Shown: positions 36,680 to 47,893, numbered from the stretch's first letter. The stretch: DNA of 64,000 nucleotides from Photobacterium profundum SS9 (GCF_000196255.1 NC_006370.1:340187-404186), one strand, 5' to 3'. Notes: generated by a model not told the origin, from the letters alone. Numbers and translations: made by a program.

Positions 36680-37315
36680 TTATAGAGGTATGAAGCACAC
36701 CCCTGTTCCTCCTAATCCACAATAGCCGTTAGGGTTTTTTACTAGATATTGTTGATGATAATCTTCTGCAAAATAGAATGTACCGGCAGGCTCTATTTCC
36801 GTTGTAATAGGGCTTTCTAATTGTTGTTGTTCAAGAGATTGTTGATAACATTGCTTGCTGTGCTGAGCATATGTGAGCTGATTAGGTGTTGTTGTATAAA
36901 TGACTGAGCGATATTGAGTGCCAATATCATTACCTTGTTGCATACCTTGAGTTGGATTATGACTTTCCCAAAATAAAGTTAAAATCTGTTCTAAAGAGAT
37001 AATTAAAGGATCATAAATAATTCTGACAACTTCTGAATGCCCTGTTTTACCCGAGCAAACTTCCTCATAGGTAGGGTTAGGAGTGAAACCACCACTATAA
37101 CCAACAGCTGTACTATAGATGCCTGGTAGATTCCAAAATAAGCGTTCAGCCCCCCAGAAACAGCCCATGCCGATGATGATTTCGCTGTAATTACTAGGCT
37201 TTTCATCATTTAATATTGTGCCATTCACCGCATGTGGTAATGATGGGGTAATGGATGTTGCTCGCCCAATTAAAGCTGTTTCTGGTGCGATTAAATTATG
37301 TTTGTTTGGTGACAT
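36680..37315 (-). CDS. msrA: Peptide methionine sulfoxide reductase A
   Basis: A 211-residue cytoplasmic enzyme reducing methionine-S-sulfoxide. Catalytic Cys52 is in [30 protein letters not shown] is the substrate-pocket signature; resolving cysteines 199 and 207 are in [10 protein letters not shown]. The roughly 43-residue N-terminal extension is as in E. coli. It is divergent from tamA, as in E. coli (msrA-tamA). The gap 37316-37483 shows no clear operator. Confidence 0.95.
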   Translation of the reverse strand: MSPNKHNLIAPETALIGRATSITPSLPHAVNGTILNDEKPSNYSEIIIGMGCFWGAERLFWNLPGIYSTAVGYSGGFTPNPTYEEVCSGKTGHSEVVRIIYDPLIISLEQILTLFWESHNPTQGMQQGNDIGTQYRSVIYTTTPNQLTYAQHSKQCYQQSLEQQQLESPITTEIEPAGTFYFAEDYHQQYLVKNPNGYCGLGGTGVCFIPL

Positions 37316-37483
37316 TGTTATATCCTTTTTACACTGTCTTTTAGATAGAAAATAGAGGATTATTTACCAATAATCAATATTCAATGCTTTTCAGGGATGA
37401 GAGATTGGCAGTAGTCTTTTGCTTTGTCACAATAATTTCGGCATCTGATTGAGATGAAACTTTACCAATGAAGCAAAATAATA

Positions 37484-39220
37484 ATGAATGATGTTTTAAA
37501 GCGGTTTGGTTTGACCGTTGTTGCGATGGTTTTCGCTACGCCAGTGTTAGCAAATACGTCGCTAACCATAAAGGGATTAAAAGGGAATCTTCAGGATAAT
37601 GTGGATGCTTATGTTTCTGCGATTCCTAAAGATGATTACAGTACAACGCTGCGTTTTCGAGAGCAATTGGAAGATGAAATTGAAAATGCATTAAAAGCGT
37701 TAGGATACTATCAACCAATATTTACCTATGAGATTAAAGACGACGATAAGAAGTCATCCATAGCCGTTACGGTTGAAAAAGGGCCTATTACACATATTGC
37801 GAAAAGTCATATTGTACTTTTAGGTATGGCAGAAAGTGATCCTGATTTTATTGGATTGGTGAAAGGTAGCGGCTTAGGATTAGGCGAATCGTTGAATCAC
37901 GGTAAATATGAATCCCTCAAATCATCACTTTCAAGTTTAGCTTTGCGTAAAGGTTACTTTGATGCCTCTTTAACTAAGAGCGTAATGGAAGTCGCCCCCT
38001 CTCGTAATGAAGCTTTCATTACCATCGAATTTTCCAGTGGACGACGATATAACTTTGGTGACACGACGTTTACTGGTAGCCAAATTGATGAAGACCGATT
38101 GCAATCGTTGATCCCATTTGAAAAAGATGACCCGTATTTAGCCTCTAAATTGGGTGAATTTAATCAGCGTTTATCCACCGTCGGTTGGTTTTCTTCGATT
38201 TTTGTTGGTGGAGATGTACAGCATTTAGATGATGGAACTGTGCCTATTGCTGTAAATTTAGCTCCTCAAGTTCGTAATCAAATTGAAACGGGTATCGGTT
38301 ATTCAACAGATGTCGGTATGCGTTTAAAGCTTAACTGGAAGAAGCCTTGGCTAAATAGTGCCGGGCATAGTCTGAGTATTAAAACAGAACTATCAAAGGT
38401 GCAGCCTAAAATTGAGGCCGCGTATAAAATTCCACTTGATGATGTTCTGAATGATTATTATCAGGTCATTGGTGGTATTCGTTATGTTGATAATCACGAT
38501 ACGCAAAGTATCGAGTATAACATTGGTCTCGAAAGACACTGGCGGCTCGAATCAGATTGGAAGCGTGTAGCTTCCCTACGTTGGTTATATGAAGACTATA
38601 AGCAAGGCGTTGATAAGGAAGGGAATGGTGAGAAAGGCATCCTAAGTATGATTATTCCTGGTATTACTTATAGCAAAACCCGTGCCAGAGGTGGCGCAAT
38701 GCCAACGTGGGGGGATAAGCAGTTAATATCGGTTGAATATGCCGATCCTGCTTTAGGTTCTGATACGCGTTTAGCAAGATTTCGTGGTCGTAGCGCTTGG
38801 ATCCGTAGTGCTGGTGAAAATCATCGAGGTATCTTACGTCTCGATGGCGGCGCGATTGTGGCCGATAGAATTGAAGATGTGCCACCGTCTATGCGTTTCT
38901 TTGCTGGTGGTGATAATAGTATTCGAGGGTATGGATATGAATCGATTGCTCCGCGAAATGATGGTGGTTTGCTAGTCGGTGGGCAATATATGGCAACCTC
39001 AACGCTAGAGTATCAATACCGCGTATATGGGGATTGGTGGGGCGCGGTATTCTACGACTATGGTTCGGCATGGATCAGTGACCCTGAATGGTATAGCGGT
39101 ACTGGTGTTGGCGTTCGTTGGGCATCCCCTGTAGGTCCTATTAGTATTGATTTTGCTTGGGGGCTTGAGAAAGAAACAGACAAGTTCCAGCTCCACTTTA
39201 CTCTGGGACCTGAATTATGA
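37484..39220 (+). CDS. tamA: Outer-membrane translocation and assembly factor TamA
   Basis: A 578-residue Omp85-family protein: signal peptide 1-24 (VLANTS), three POTRA-like domains (about 25-265), then a 16-strand beta-barrel with the Omp85 motif IRGYGYESIAPR (about 485) and a C-terminal signature ending FQLHFTLGPEL. With TamB it bridges the two membranes for autotransporter assembly or phospholipid transport. It overlaps tamB by ATGA at 39217-39220. Confidence 0.95.
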   Translation: MNDVLKRFGLTVVAMVFATPVLANTSLTIKGLKGNLQDNVDAYVSAIPKDDYSTTLRFREQLEDEIENALKALGYYQPIFTYEIKDDDKKSSIAVTVEKGPITHIAKSHIVLLGMAESDPDFIGLVKGSGLGLGESLNHGKYESLKSSLSSLALRKGYFDASLTKSVMEVAPSRNEAFITIEFSSGRRYNFGDTTFTGSQIDEDRLQSLIPFEKDDPYLASKLGEFNQRLSTVGWFSSIFVGGDVQHLDDGTVPIAVNLAPQVRNQIETGIGYSTDVGMRLKLNWKKPWLNSAGHSLSIKTELSKVQPKIEAAYKIPLDDVLNDYYQVIGGIRYVDNHDTQSIEYNIGLERHWRLESDWKRVASLRWLYEDYKQGVDKEGNGEKGILSMIIPGITYSKTRARGGAMPTWGDKQLISVEYADPALGSDTRLARFRGRSAWIRSAGENHRGILRLDGGAIVADRIEDVPPSMRFFAGGDNSIRGYGYESIAPRNDGGLLVGGQYMATSTLEYQYRVYGDWWGAVFYDYGSAWISDPEWYSGTGVGVRWASPVGPISIDFAWGLEKETDKFQLHFTLGPEL

Positions 39221-42200
39221 TCTGGCTGAAGCGCGTATCGTTAGGATTATTAGCTCTTATCCTCTTACTTATCATTGCTATAGCATCCCTGCTTTATACT
39301 CCTGCAGGGGTAAAAATAGCGGTATGGGGGGCAATGAAAGCGTTGCCTGCATTATCTGTTGAAAGTAGCAGTGGGGCATTACTTAAGGGTTTCCAGTTAA
39401 ATAAAATTCAATACAAAGACGACATCGTCGACCTGTCGGCTGATAACGTGAATTTGACGTTAGATGATAGTTGCCTACTAATGCCTGAAATTTGTGTGAC
39501 AGATTTAGGGCTAACAGGTGTACGTTTTACGATGCCAGAGCTGCCTGTTTCTCAGCCAGACACTGATGTTGAACCAGAAACAGATCCAATTACTGAAATA
39601 GTAATGCCATTTCCGATCCGTATTGATCGAGTTCGACTCGATGATATTGAGCTAGATATTCTAGGCAATAAAGTTGCTTGGAAGCAATTTTCAACAGCTG
39701 CTGAGCTTGAAGGTAGCCATGTCATCTTGAAGCCAACAGACTGGCAAGGGATAGACCTCACATTAGCATCACCACCTGAAGCTGAAGGTAGCGAACAGGC
39801 TGAGAGTGTTGCTGATTCCCCTTCTCAACCAATTGTATTGCCGGAAGTTGTACTACCAATGTCTTTTGATATTGAGCGTTTTACTATAAAAGATTTCAAA
39901 CTTAATGGAGATACCCCACAAGCGGTTGATTTATTGGAATTGGTAGCAACGGCTAAAGGCCGTGATATTGATGTTAGTAAGCTTGCGTTAGTGGTGCCTC
40001 AAGCAAAGCTAGATGCAACTGCACATGTCACGCTAACAGGCGATTATCCATTAGTGCTTGATGCCGTAACCGATATTGAGCTAGAACCCTTGCAAGGGCA
40101 TAACCTTACTCTAAAAGTATCGGGCTCATTAGCCAAACTGACATTAGATGTCAGCTTAAAGGGCACGATTGATGCGATTGTTGCTGGCGATTTATCACCA
40201 TTAGACCCTAAATTACCGTTTGATTTGACAGTGTCGAGTAACCACATTCAGTGGCCGATTGATACTAAAGCTGAATTTGAAATCGCAAATACCACGCTTA
40301 ATGCTGAAGGTAGTTTGGATGGTTTTACATTTGATGCAAAAAGTAAAATCGATGGGGAGCCAATGCCTGCGGTTGTTATTAACCTAAAAGGCAACGGAGA
40401 TCTGAATAAGGTGGCATTGAAAAGCTTGAAGGTCGATACGCTAGGTGGCTCTATTACGGGCAGTGCGAATGCAAGCTGGAAAGATGCTGTAAAATGGCAA
40501 GGGCAATTAGATTTTAGTCATATTCAGCCTGGTATTGAATGGCCAGATGCTCAGGGTGATTTGAGTGGGACATTACGCACATCGGGTGGTTTAACCAAGC
40601 AAGGTGGCTGGTTTGTATCGCTGCCTGAGTTGGCCATTGATGGCGTGGTTATGGAGCAGTCGTTCACTTTAAACGGTCAGCTTGATGCCAATGACAGAAG
40701 TGGCAAGGGCAATGTTCAGTTAGAAACCGATGGGCTGAATTTAAAGCATGGACCAAATGGCTTAACGGCAAAAGGTAAGTTAACCAAAGAGTGGGCGATG
40801 TCGGCACAAATAGATGCGCCAGATTTAGCACAATCATTACCAGGGCTTCGTGGTCGAGTGCAAGGTAAGGTTAATTTATCTGGAAAGATGGCAGAACCTA
40901 GAATTGATTTAGCTTTAAGCGGAAATACACTAGGTTGGCAAGAACAAGCGGCTTTAGAGTCTTTTGAATTGGCTGGTGAAGTGACTCCCTTTCCCCAATT
41001 AAAAGCGGATATTCGTTTAAATGCCCAAAATGGAACATTTGATACTTTTAAGCTCAATGATTTAAATCTTACATTTCGGGGAACGGAGGATGAGCATAAG
41101 CTGTTGCTTGATTTAAATGCTGATCCTGTGAGTGCTGATTTAGCATTAACCGGTAAGCTTGATCGTAGTACTGGTTGGCAAGGGCTACTCAATCAAGCCC
41201 AAATTGGGACGCCTGTAGGCCCTTGGAAACTGAATAAGCCAACAGCCTTGGGGTATAACTTAAAAACAGCATTAGCAAATGTTGCCGCACATTGTTGGCA
41301 ACAAGATAAATCATCATTGTGCTTAGTTGAAAACCTAGAGGCAGGAGCGTCTGGTCATGCAAAAGTCGCAGTCAATGATTTTGATTTTGATTTAATAAAG
41401 CCATTTATACCAGAAGAAACAACGTTAACAGGTAAAGTGGGTGCTAACTTAGAAACAACATGGGCACCCAAATCATCACCGTATGTAAAGGCTAAAATTA
41501 AGCTTTCTTCTGGCTCTGTTTTACAACAAATGGCCCGTGATGAAGATCCTCTTATTGTTGGCTGGGATAGCATTTCATTAAATGCTGAAGTTAAAAATGA
41601 TGTACTGAATGCGGATTGGTTAGTCGCTGTAAAAAATAACGGTGATTTAAGTGGTAAAGCAACTGTTACACAGCTCACAAGTGATCAACAGTTAAATGCT
41701 AACATTAAGATAGATCGTTTTACGCTTGATTTTCTTGAGCCCGTAATTAAGGATTATCATAAATTTGGTGGGCAGGTTGATACGAACTTAACGGTAACCG
41801 GTCCCATCAAACACCCCGCAATTAATGGTCTATTCAAGGTGACGAAGGTAACGGCGACTGGGCTAAAAGTCCCTTTAGATGTTACTAATGCCGATATAAC
41901 AGCGTCGTTTGCTGGGTATAACGCAACCTTACAAGGTAATGTTGATACGCCTGATGGTAAGTTGCTTATCCGAGGTTCGGGTGATTGGCAAGATATGGCG
42001 GCATGGAAAACGCAATTACATGTCAATGGTAAGGAACTTCAAGTGAGTGTTCCCCCCATGGTTGCATTAAAAGTATCGCCAGATTTGACGATTTCAGTAT
42101 CGCCTCGACGCGCTGAAATTACTGGTAATATAGGTATTCCTTGGGGACGTATTAATGTTAAGCAATTACCACAGTCAGCTGTTTCAGTGTCTGATGATGA

Positions 42201-42972
42201 AATCATTCTTGGTGATAACCTTAAACCTGTGAAAGAAGAAGAAAGCATTCCCTTTGATATTAAAACCAATGTTTTAGTGAAGATCGGTAATGATGTGAAG
42301 TTATCTGCTTTTGGACTTAAAGCGGGCCTTATTGGTAAGCTGAGCGTTAGACAAGAAGGAAAAGGCCCACTGATTTATGGTGAAGTCAATATCACACAAG
42401 GGTCGTCTTATCGTTCTTTTGGTCAAGAGTTAGTGATTCGTAAAGGGCAAATACTATTTAATGGTCCTGCTGATCAACCTTATCTATCTATTGAAGCCAT
42501 TCGTGACCCCGATAATATTGAAGATGATGTTATTGCTGGTCTTCGAGTAACGGGTCCAGCCGATGCACCGAAAATTGATATTTTTTCAGACCCAGCAATG
42601 CCTCAACAAAATGCACTGTCATATATCCTTCAAGGTAAAGATATCGATAGTGAAGGTGGAGACAATAATAATGCCATGACAACCGCTTTGATTGGCATGG
42701 GGTTAGCGCGAAGTGGTCAGCTGGTGGGTGATGTAGGCAAAGCGGTAGGAGTTCAAGATTTGAGTGTCTCGACTGCAGGATCCGGTGATGATTCACAAGT
42801 CACTATTGAGGGGTATATTGCCCCTGGTCTTCAAGTGAAATACGGTGTCGGGATCTTTGATTCTATTGGTGAGTTTACCGTTCGTTATCGCTTAATGACT
42901 GATTTATATGTTGAGGCAGTATCGGGGTTAGACAGTGCTGTCGATTTACTATATCAGTTTGAATTTGATTAA
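39217..42972 (+). CDS. tamB: Translocation and assembly module subunit TamB
   Basis: A 1251-residue AsmA-like protein: one N-terminal membrane anchor (about 7-29), a very long periplasmic beta-taco region of repeating strands, and the C-terminal DUF490/TamB domain (about 900-1251) with VKIGNDVKLSAFGLKAGLIGKLSV, YGEVNITQGSSYRSFGQELVIRKGQILFNGP and the terminal VEAVSGLDSAVDLLYQFEFD. It forms a hydrophobic conduit between membranes. It is coupled to tamA and followed by ytfP. Confidence 0.95.
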   Translation: MIWLKRVSLGLLALILLLIIAIASLLYTPAGVKIAVWGAMKALPALSVESSSGALLKGFQLNKIQYKDDIVDLSADNVNLTLDDSCLLMPEICVTDLGLTGVRFTMPELPVSQPDTDVEPETDPITEIVMPFPIRIDRVRLDDIELDILGNKVAWKQFSTAAELEGSHVILKPTDWQGIDLTLASPPEAEGSEQAESVADSPSQPIVLPEVVLPMSFDIERFTIKDFKLNGDTPQAVDLLELVATAKGRDIDVSKLALVVPQAKLDATAHVTLTGDYPLVLDAVTDIELEPLQGHNLTLKVSGSLAKLTLDVSLKGTIDAIVAGDLSPLDPKLPFDLTVSSNHIQWPIDTKAEFEIANTTLNAEGSLDGFTFDAKSKIDGEPMPAVVINLKGNGDLNKVALKSLKVDTLGGSITGSANASWKDAVKWQGQLDFSHIQPGIEWPDAQGDLSGTLRTSGGLTKQGGWFVSLPELAIDGVVMEQSFTLNGQLDANDRSGKGNVQLETDGLNLKHGPNGLTAKGKLTKEWAMSAQIDAPDLAQSLPGLRGRVQGKVNLSGKMAEPRIDLALSGNTLGWQEQAALESFELAGEVTPFPQLKADIRLNAQNGTFDTFKLNDLNLTFRGTEDEHKLLLDLNADPVSADLALTGKLDRSTGWQGLLNQAQIGTPVGPWKLNKPTALGYNLKTALANVAAHCWQQDKSSLCLVENLEAGASGHAKVAVNDFDFDLIKPFIPEETTLTGKVGANLETTWAPKSSPYVKAKIKLSSGSVLQQMARDEDPLIVGWDSISLNAEVKNDVLNADWLVAVKNNGDLSGKATVTQLTSDQQLNANIKIDRFTLDFLEPVIKDYHKFGGQVDTNLTVTGPIKHPAINGLFKVTKVTATGLKVPLDVTNADITASFAGYNATLQGNVDTPDGKLLIRGSGDWQDMAAWKTQLHVNGKELQVSVPPMVALKVSPDLTISVSPRRAEITGNIGIPWGRINVKQLPQSAVSVSDDEIILGDNLKPVKEEESIPFDIKTNVLVKIGNDVKLSAFGLKAGLIGKLSVRQEGKGPLIYGEVNITQGSSYRSFGQELVIRKGQILFNGPADQPYLSIEAIRDPDNIEDDVIAGLRVTGPADAPKIDIFSDPAMPQQNALSYILQGKDIDSEGGDNNNAMTTALIGMGLARSGQLVGDVGKAVGVQDLSVSTAGSGDDSQVTIEGYIAPGLQVKYGVGIFDSIGEFTVRYRLMTDLYVEAVSGLDSAVDLLYQFEFD

Positions 42973-43007
42973 TCGTATTAACTCATGTCGCGAGTGTGGT
43001 AACGATA

Positions 43008-43376
43008 ATGTCGTGTAACGTACTGGTTTATGGCACGTTAAGAGCGGGTCAAAGTAATCATCATTGGTTGAAAACGGCGGATTTTCTTGGTGCCTGTAAA
43101 CTGGATAGTGGTTACGCCCTTTATGATTTAGGGCTATATCCGGCTTTAATTAAAAATCATGACAGCACCTTACCTTTATATGGCGAGGTGTATAAAGTTG
43201 ATGGTTTGACGTTACAGGCATTGGATCGTTTAGAGGAATATCCTACTTTATACGATCGCCATCTCGTATCGACGGTATGGGGTAAAGCGTGGGTATATGT
43301 GTACCAATTATCTATTCAAGGTTGCCCACAGATTATGACGGGTGATTGGAATGTGTATGTAAAGCATCGTCAGTAA
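43008..43376 (+). CDS. ytfP: Gamma-glutamylcyclotransferase-like protein YtfP
   Basis: A 122-residue protein of the GGCT-like fold: NVLVYGTLRAGQSNHHWL (substrate loop YGTLR), GEVYKVDGLTLQALDRLEEYPTLYDRHLV with the candidate catalytic Glu, and AWVYVYQL. The ATG at 43008 is chosen; an in-frame GTG at 42996 would add four residues not seen in the family. It closes the tamA-tamB-ytfP operon as in E. coli. The physiological substrate is unknown. Confidence 0.9.
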   Translation: MSCNVLVYGTLRAGQSNHHWLKTADFLGACKLDSGYALYDLGLYPALIKNHDSTLPLYGEVYKVDGLTLQALDRLEEYPTLYDRHLVSTVWGKAWVYVYQLSIQGCPQIMTGDWNVYVKHRQ

Positions 43377-43449
43377 GCTTGTGCAGAATTAACGGATAAA
43401 TAATCAGTAATGAATAAAGAAAAGGCATGAACATGCGAATTATCGTGTC

Positions 43450-43839
43450 TTATTTTTTACCGTTACTGATAGATTCAGGCATTGCGACAAGAAGCTTTTG
43501 GTAATTTTCGCCATTATAAATATTGTTATACCCCAATTCTTTCAATGTTTGCTCCGCTATCTCGGCTCGTTGACCTGATCTGCAATATAATAAAATGATT
43601 TGAGATTTTTCATCAGAGAAAGACGTAATTGATTCTATTTTATCGAAGGGGATATTAATAGATTGAGGGAGGTGACCTGCCATAAACTCGTCATTAGAAC
43701 GGACATCAATCAATATTGGGTTGCCTGTATTGTAATGCTGCCAAAATTCTTCAGCTGTAACAACTTCTGCCTGCACGCTTGTTATCGTGAGGCTGGTTAA
43801 CAACAATAATGCCGATATAAGAGAGGAATATATTCTCAC
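43450..43839 (-). CDS. Periplasmic single-domain rhodanese
   Basis: A 129-residue secreted protein: signal peptide 1-24 (VQAE) and one rhodanese domain with the CRSGQRAE active-site loop and LIDVRSNDEFMAGHLPQSINIPF. Related to PspE-type sulfurtransferases, which move sulfane sulfur in the periplasm. It is separated from ppa by about 80 bases containing an imperfect hairpin (TAAACGC/GCGTTTA, 43875-43900). Confidence 0.88.
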   Translation of the reverse strand: MRIYSSLISALLLLTSLTITSVQAEVVTAEEFWQHYNTGNPILIDVRSNDEFMAGHLPQSINIPFDKIESITSFSDEKSQIILLYCRSGQRAEIAEQTLKELGYNNIYNGENYQKLLVAMPESISNGKK

Positions 43840-43919
43840 GGGGAATGCTCTTTCTGTAATGCGAAGGATGAATATAAACGCCTCTAAATAGAAGCGTTTA
43901 CTTGAAAATGATATGAGTA

Positions 43920-44450
43920 TTATTTTTCTTGAGCTCGTTTAAAAGATGTCATTATCTCTTCTTTGGCAGCTGCGGCATCTTCCCATCCGTCGACCTTTAC
44001 CCATTTACCGACTTCGAGCTCTTTGTAACGTTCAAAGAAGTGGGTGATTTGTGCTTTAAGCAGCTCAGGTAGATCATTTACATCTTGGATATGATCATAC
44101 TCTTTGCTTAATTTACTGTGTGGAACTGCCACTATTTTTGCATCTTCACCTGATTCATCTGACATTTTTAGCACGCCAACAGGACGACAACGAATAACAG
44201 CGCCTGGCACTAATGGATAAGGTGTTGGCACTAATACATCAACAGGATCACCGTCTAACGATAGCGTGTCATTAACATAACCATAGTTACATGGATAGAA
44301 CATTGGGGATGCCATAAAGCGATCGACAAAAATGGCACCAGTATCTTTATCTACTTCATATTTGATTGGATCAGCATTGGCTGGGATTTCAATAACAACA
44401 TAAATGTCTTCAGGAATATCCTTTCCTGCCGGTACCTGATTCAGGCTCAT
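43920..44450 (-). CDS. ppa: Inorganic pyrophosphatase
   Basis: A 176-residue family I soluble pyrophosphatase, the E. coli length; active as a hexamer in the cytoplasm. The metal-binding motif is DGDPVDVLV, with [10 protein letters not shown] upstream and [12 protein letters not shown] near the N-terminus. It hydrolyses pyrophosphate from biosynthesis. AAGGAAGT is the ribosome-binding region. The gap 44451-44669 contains only the hairpin listed separately and a TTCAATGAA/TTCATTGAA repeat. Confidence 0.97.
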   Translation of the reverse strand: MSLNQVPAGKDIPEDIYVVIEIPANADPIKYEVDKDTGAIFVDRFMASPMFYPCNYGYVNDTLSLDGDPVDVLVPTPYPLVPGAVIRCRPVGVLKMSDESGEDAKIVAVPHSKLSKEYDHIQDVNDLPELLKAQITHFFERYKELEVGKWVKVDGWEDAAAAKEEIMTSFKRAQEK

Positions 44451-44633
44451 GATTAACTTCCTTATATTACGTTAATAAAATGTTGTACATATAAGGATTA
44501 TAACCAGTGAATCTGAAAAAAAAAGAAAATTGGTGGTTAACGATTTTCTTTAGAAAGAAACAAGTAAAAAGACTGACCTATCTCTATATTATTCAATGAA
44601 CAGGCTTTCATTGAACATGTATCGGGATGAAGT

Positions 44634-44662
44634 ACAGCAGGTTGTAATGCACAACCTGCTGT
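44634..44662. terminator. Strong hairpin downstream of fbp
   Basis: ACAGCAGGTTGT / ACAACCTGCTGT, a perfect twelve-pair stem with loop AATGC. On the plus strand it is followed by TATTTTATT; on the minus strand (fbp direction) there is no T-run, so it may mainly protect the fbp 3' end. Confidence 0.6.
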
Positions 44663-44669
44663 TATTTTA

Positions 44670-45686
44670 TTAGTGTTGCTCTGGGTATTCTTCTATAAAT
44701 GATTCAACTTGCTTAACCATATTGGTTGAGCCAACGAAGAAGGGAACACGCTGATGCAACTCGGTTGGTGTGATATCCAAGATGCGATTTTTGCCATCTG
44801 AAGCAACACCACCGGCTTGTTCCATCAAAAATGCCATTGGATTGCATTCATACAATAAGCGGAGCTTTCCGTTTGGATACATTGCCGTACTTGGGTACAT
44901 ATAAATACCACCCTTTAGCAGATTACGGTGAAAATCTGAGACTAAAGAGCCAATATAACGAGAAGTGTAAGGGCGGTTATCTGCTGGTACATCTTCTTGG
45001 CAGAACTTGATGTACTTTTTAACCCCTTGTGGGAAACGAATGTAGTTGCCTTCGTTTATTGAGTATATTTGCCCATCTTCTGGGATCTGCATATTTTCAT
45101 GAGATAAGCAGAACACACCTAATGATGGATCATATGTAAAGCCATGAATACCGTTACCTGTGGTGTAAACCAGCATGGTTGATGAACCATAGATCACATA
45201 ACCTGCAGCAACTTGTTGATTACCTGGTTGCAAGAAATCGTCTTGAGTCGGTGTGGTACCAATCGGTGAAACACGACGATAAATGGAAAAAATGGTACCA
45301 ACAGACACATTGACGTCAATGTTCGACGATCCATCAAGTGGATCCATCAAGATGACATATTTAGCATTGCGATTTAGGTCTTTATTGAACGTAACCGCTT
45401 CATCTTCTTCTTCACTCGCCACACCACAGACTTGGTCACGAGCTTCCATTGCCGCCTTGAATTTATCGTTGGCATACAGATCAAGTTTTTGCTGTTCTTC
45501 ACCCTGAACATTTTCGCTGCCTATGGCACCTGTGATGTCAACTAATCCAGCTTTGTTGATTTCACGGTTGACGATCTTTGCTGCAAGTTTTATCGAGCCT
45601 AACAGTGATGATAGATCACCGCTAGCATGGGGGAAGTCATTTTGTTTCTCTACGATGAACTCACCAAGAGTTTTCATATTGGGCAT
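44670..45686 (-). CDS. fbp: Fructose-1,6-bisphosphatase class I
   Basis: A 338-residue gluconeogenic enzyme. Metal and substrate motifs: [41 protein letters not shown]. The start at 45686 ([10 protein letters not shown]) is chosen because AAGGA lies six bases upstream and it fits the Vibrio homologue; an ATG pair at 45704 would add six residues. It converts fructose-1,6-bisphosphate to fructose-6-phosphate. It is divergent from mpl. Confidence 0.96.
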   Translation of the reverse strand: MPNMKTLGEFIVEKQNDFPHASGDLSSLLGSIKLAAKIVNREINKAGLVDITGAIGSENVQGEEQQKLDLYANDKFKAAMEARDQVCGVASEEEDEAVTFNKDLNRNAKYVILMDPLDGSSNIDVNVSVGTIFSIYRRVSPIGTTPTQDDFLQPGNQQVAAGYVIYGSSTMLVYTTGNGIHGFTYDPSLGVFCLSHENMQIPEDGQIYSINEGNYIRFPQGVKKYIKFCQEDVPADNRPYTSRYIGSLVSDFHRNLLKGGIYMYPSTAMYPNGKLRLLYECNPMAFLMEQAGGVASDGKNRILDITPTELHQRVPFFVGSTNMVKQVESFIEEYPEQH

Positions 45687-45880
45687 GTACAATCCTTGCA
45701 TCAAGTTGTCACTGGGGCGTTTATGTCAGGTACAATGTCTCGAATGGACAATTTTGCGTACCTGTTTTATAAAGTGTTACCTGTTTGTATATGACAAATT
45801 GTATAGAAAGATCTTTTTTATGGTAACGAAGTAATACAAAAGCGTGAAATGACCTTAATTTAGCCAGTGAGCCAGACGTT

Positions 45881-47239
45881 ATGCACATTCATATTTTAGG
45901 TATCTGCGGCACATTTATGGGTGGGGCAGCGACCTTAGCCAGACAATTGGGTCATAAAGTGACTGGCAGTGATGCCAATGTTTATCCCCCTATGAGTACG
46001 TTACTTGACTCGCAGGGGATTGAGATTATTCAGGGATACGATCCTGCGCAATTAAGCCCTGCGCCTGATTTAGTGGTTATCGGCAATGCAATGAGCCGTG
46101 GTAACCCGTGTGTTGAACATGTACTGAATACTAATATGCGTTATACCTCTGGCCCCCAGTGGTTACAGGAATTTTTGTTGCATGATCGTTGGGTTCTGGC
46201 TGTGGCTGGCACACACGGTAAGACGACAACTGCCAGTATGTTAGCGTGGATCCTTGAAGATTGTGGGTATCAACCGGGCTTTCTTGTGGGGGGGGTGCTT
46301 GGTAACTTTGGTATTTCTGCCCGTTTAGGTGAAAGTATGTTTTTCGTTGTCGAAGCGGACGAATACGATAGTGCTTTTTTCGACAAACGTTCTAAGTTTG
46401 TTCATTATCACCCACGAACGCTTGTTATGAATAATTTGGAGTTCGATCATGCTGATATTTTTGATGATTTGAAAGCCATTCAACGTCAGTTTCATCACTT
46501 AGTGAGAACTGTGCCAAGTAATGGACGCATTTTGGCACCCAAAGGTGTTGAGAGCATTCAGCAGACCCTTGATATGGGGTGCTGGAGTGAGCTTGAATTT
46601 ACCGGAGACGATGGTCACTGGATTGCGAAAAAGCAAGTGGCTGATGGCAGTGTCTTTGATGTGTACCTCGATGGTTTAATGATCGGCACTGTGCGTTGGG
46701 ATTTAGTTGGCGATCATAATGTTAATAATGCATTAATGGCAATCGCTGCGGCGCGTCATGTTGGTGTTACGCCAGATCTGGGCTGTGAAGCATTGGCAAC
46801 ATTTATTAATACCAAGCGTCGCTTAGAGTTAAAAGGCGAAGTGAAAGGCGTTAAAGTCTATGATGATTTTGCCCATCATCCAACAGCGATTGAGCTAACC
46901 TTAGGTGGTTTACGCGCTAAAATCGGCGATGAACAACGTATTCTTGCAGTGCTAGAGCCTCGTTCAAATACGATGAAACTTGGGGTACACAAAGGGGATA
47001 TCGCCCCTGCCTTAAATGCAGCTGACTGCGTGTTTATCTTTCAGCCAGAGACTATCCCATGGTCTGTCAATGAAATTGCCGATGCATGTTCCCAGCCAGC
47101 AGTCACGGATACTAATCTCGATAAGCTGGTGGCTGAAATTGTTGCAGAAGTGAAAAGTGGCGACACTATTTTAGTGATGAGTAATGGTGGTTTTGGCGGC
47201 ATTCATGACAAGTTACTTGCTGCTTTAGCGGCTAAATAA
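45881..47239 (+). CDS. mpl: UDP-MurNAc:L-Ala-gamma-D-Glu-meso-DAP ligase
   Basis: A 452-residue Mur-ligase family enzyme for recycling the murein tripeptide. ATP loop GTHGKTT (residues 110-116), VVEADEYDSAFFDKRSKF, FAHHPTAIELTLGGL and the C-terminal domain LEPRSNTMKLGVH are diagnostic; Mpl starts IHILGICGTFMGGAA. It acts in the cytoplasm. It lies 21 bases before ubiX, likely co-transcribed. Confidence 0.95.
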   Translation: MHIHILGICGTFMGGAATLARQLGHKVTGSDANVYPPMSTLLDSQGIEIIQGYDPAQLSPAPDLVVIGNAMSRGNPCVEHVLNTNMRYTSGPQWLQEFLLHDRWVLAVAGTHGKTTTASMLAWILEDCGYQPGFLVGGVLGNFGISARLGESMFFVVEADEYDSAFFDKRSKFVHYHPRTLVMNNLEFDHADIFDDLKAIQRQFHHLVRTVPSNGRILAPKGVESIQQTLDMGCWSELEFTGDDGHWIAKKQVADGSVFDVYLDGLMIGTVRWDLVGDHNVNNALMAIAAARHVGVTPDLGCEALATFINTKRRLELKGEVKGVKVYDDFAHHPTAIELTLGGLRAKIGDEQRILAVLEPRSNTMKLGVHKGDIAPALNAADCVFIFQPETIPWSVNEIADACSQPAVTDTNLDKLVAEIVAEVKSGDTILVMSNGGFGGIHDKLLAALAAK

Positions 47240-47260
47240 TGGTGATTAAGGATTTGAATA

Positions 47261-47881
47261 ATGAAAGATAAACGCATTACCTTAGCGTGGACTGGCGCTT
47301 CTGGTGCTCCTTATGGCTTGCGTTTATTAGAGTGCTTGCTTGCTGCTGATTATCATGTGTATTTGCTGATTTCGTCGGCTGCAAGGGTAGTATTGGCTAC
47401 CGAGCATGGTTTGAAGTTACCTACCGGACCTGATGCTGCAAAAGCTATTTTAGTTGAGCATTTACAGTGCGATGCCAGTCAATTATCAGTGTGTGGTAAA
47501 GACGATTGGTTCTCGCCAGTAGCTTCAGGCTCTGCGGCACCGAAGAAAATGGTTATATGCCCTTGCTCTGCTGGCACGCTAGCATCTGTCGCACACGGTA
47601 TGTCTGACAATCTGATTGAACGTGCAGCCGATGTTGTTATGAAGGAACGTGGTCAGTTATTAATGGTGGTACGAGAAACACCGTTTTCCACTCTTCATCT
47701 TGAAAATATGCTGAAGCTATCAAAAATGGGGGTGACAATAATGCCCGCGGCTCCGGGGTTTTATCATCAGCCTGAATCCATTGATGATCTTGTTGATTTC
47801 ATGGTCGCAAGAATGCTGGATCATTTAGGTATTGAGCAAGGTCTTGTTCCTCGCTGGGGATATGATCAGCGAAAAAAATAG
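47261..47881 (+). CDS. ubiX: Flavin prenyltransferase UbiX
   Basis: A 206-residue enzyme making prenylated FMN for the UbiD decarboxylase of ubiquinone synthesis. Motifs: [16 protein letters not shown] (phosphate site), [52 protein letters not shown]. It ends in a perfect palindromic terminator. The mpl-ubiX pairing is common in Vibrionaceae. Confidence 0.95.
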   Translation: MKDKRITLAWTGASGAPYGLRLLECLLAADYHVYLLISSAARVVLATEHGLKLPTGPDAAKAILVEHLQCDASQLSVCGKDDWFSPVASGSAAPKKMVICPCSAGTLASVAHGMSDNLIERAADVVMKERGQLLMVVRETPFSTLHLENMLKLSKMGVTIMPAAPGFYHQPESIDDLVDFMVARMLDHLGIEQGLVPRWGYDQRKK

Positions 47882-47893
47882 CGCTTATTATTG

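Noticed and set aside
41355..41678. Minus-strand frames opposite tamB, including 40716-41192
   Set aside because: Shadows of a long real gene; no ribosome-binding sites or recognisable domains.
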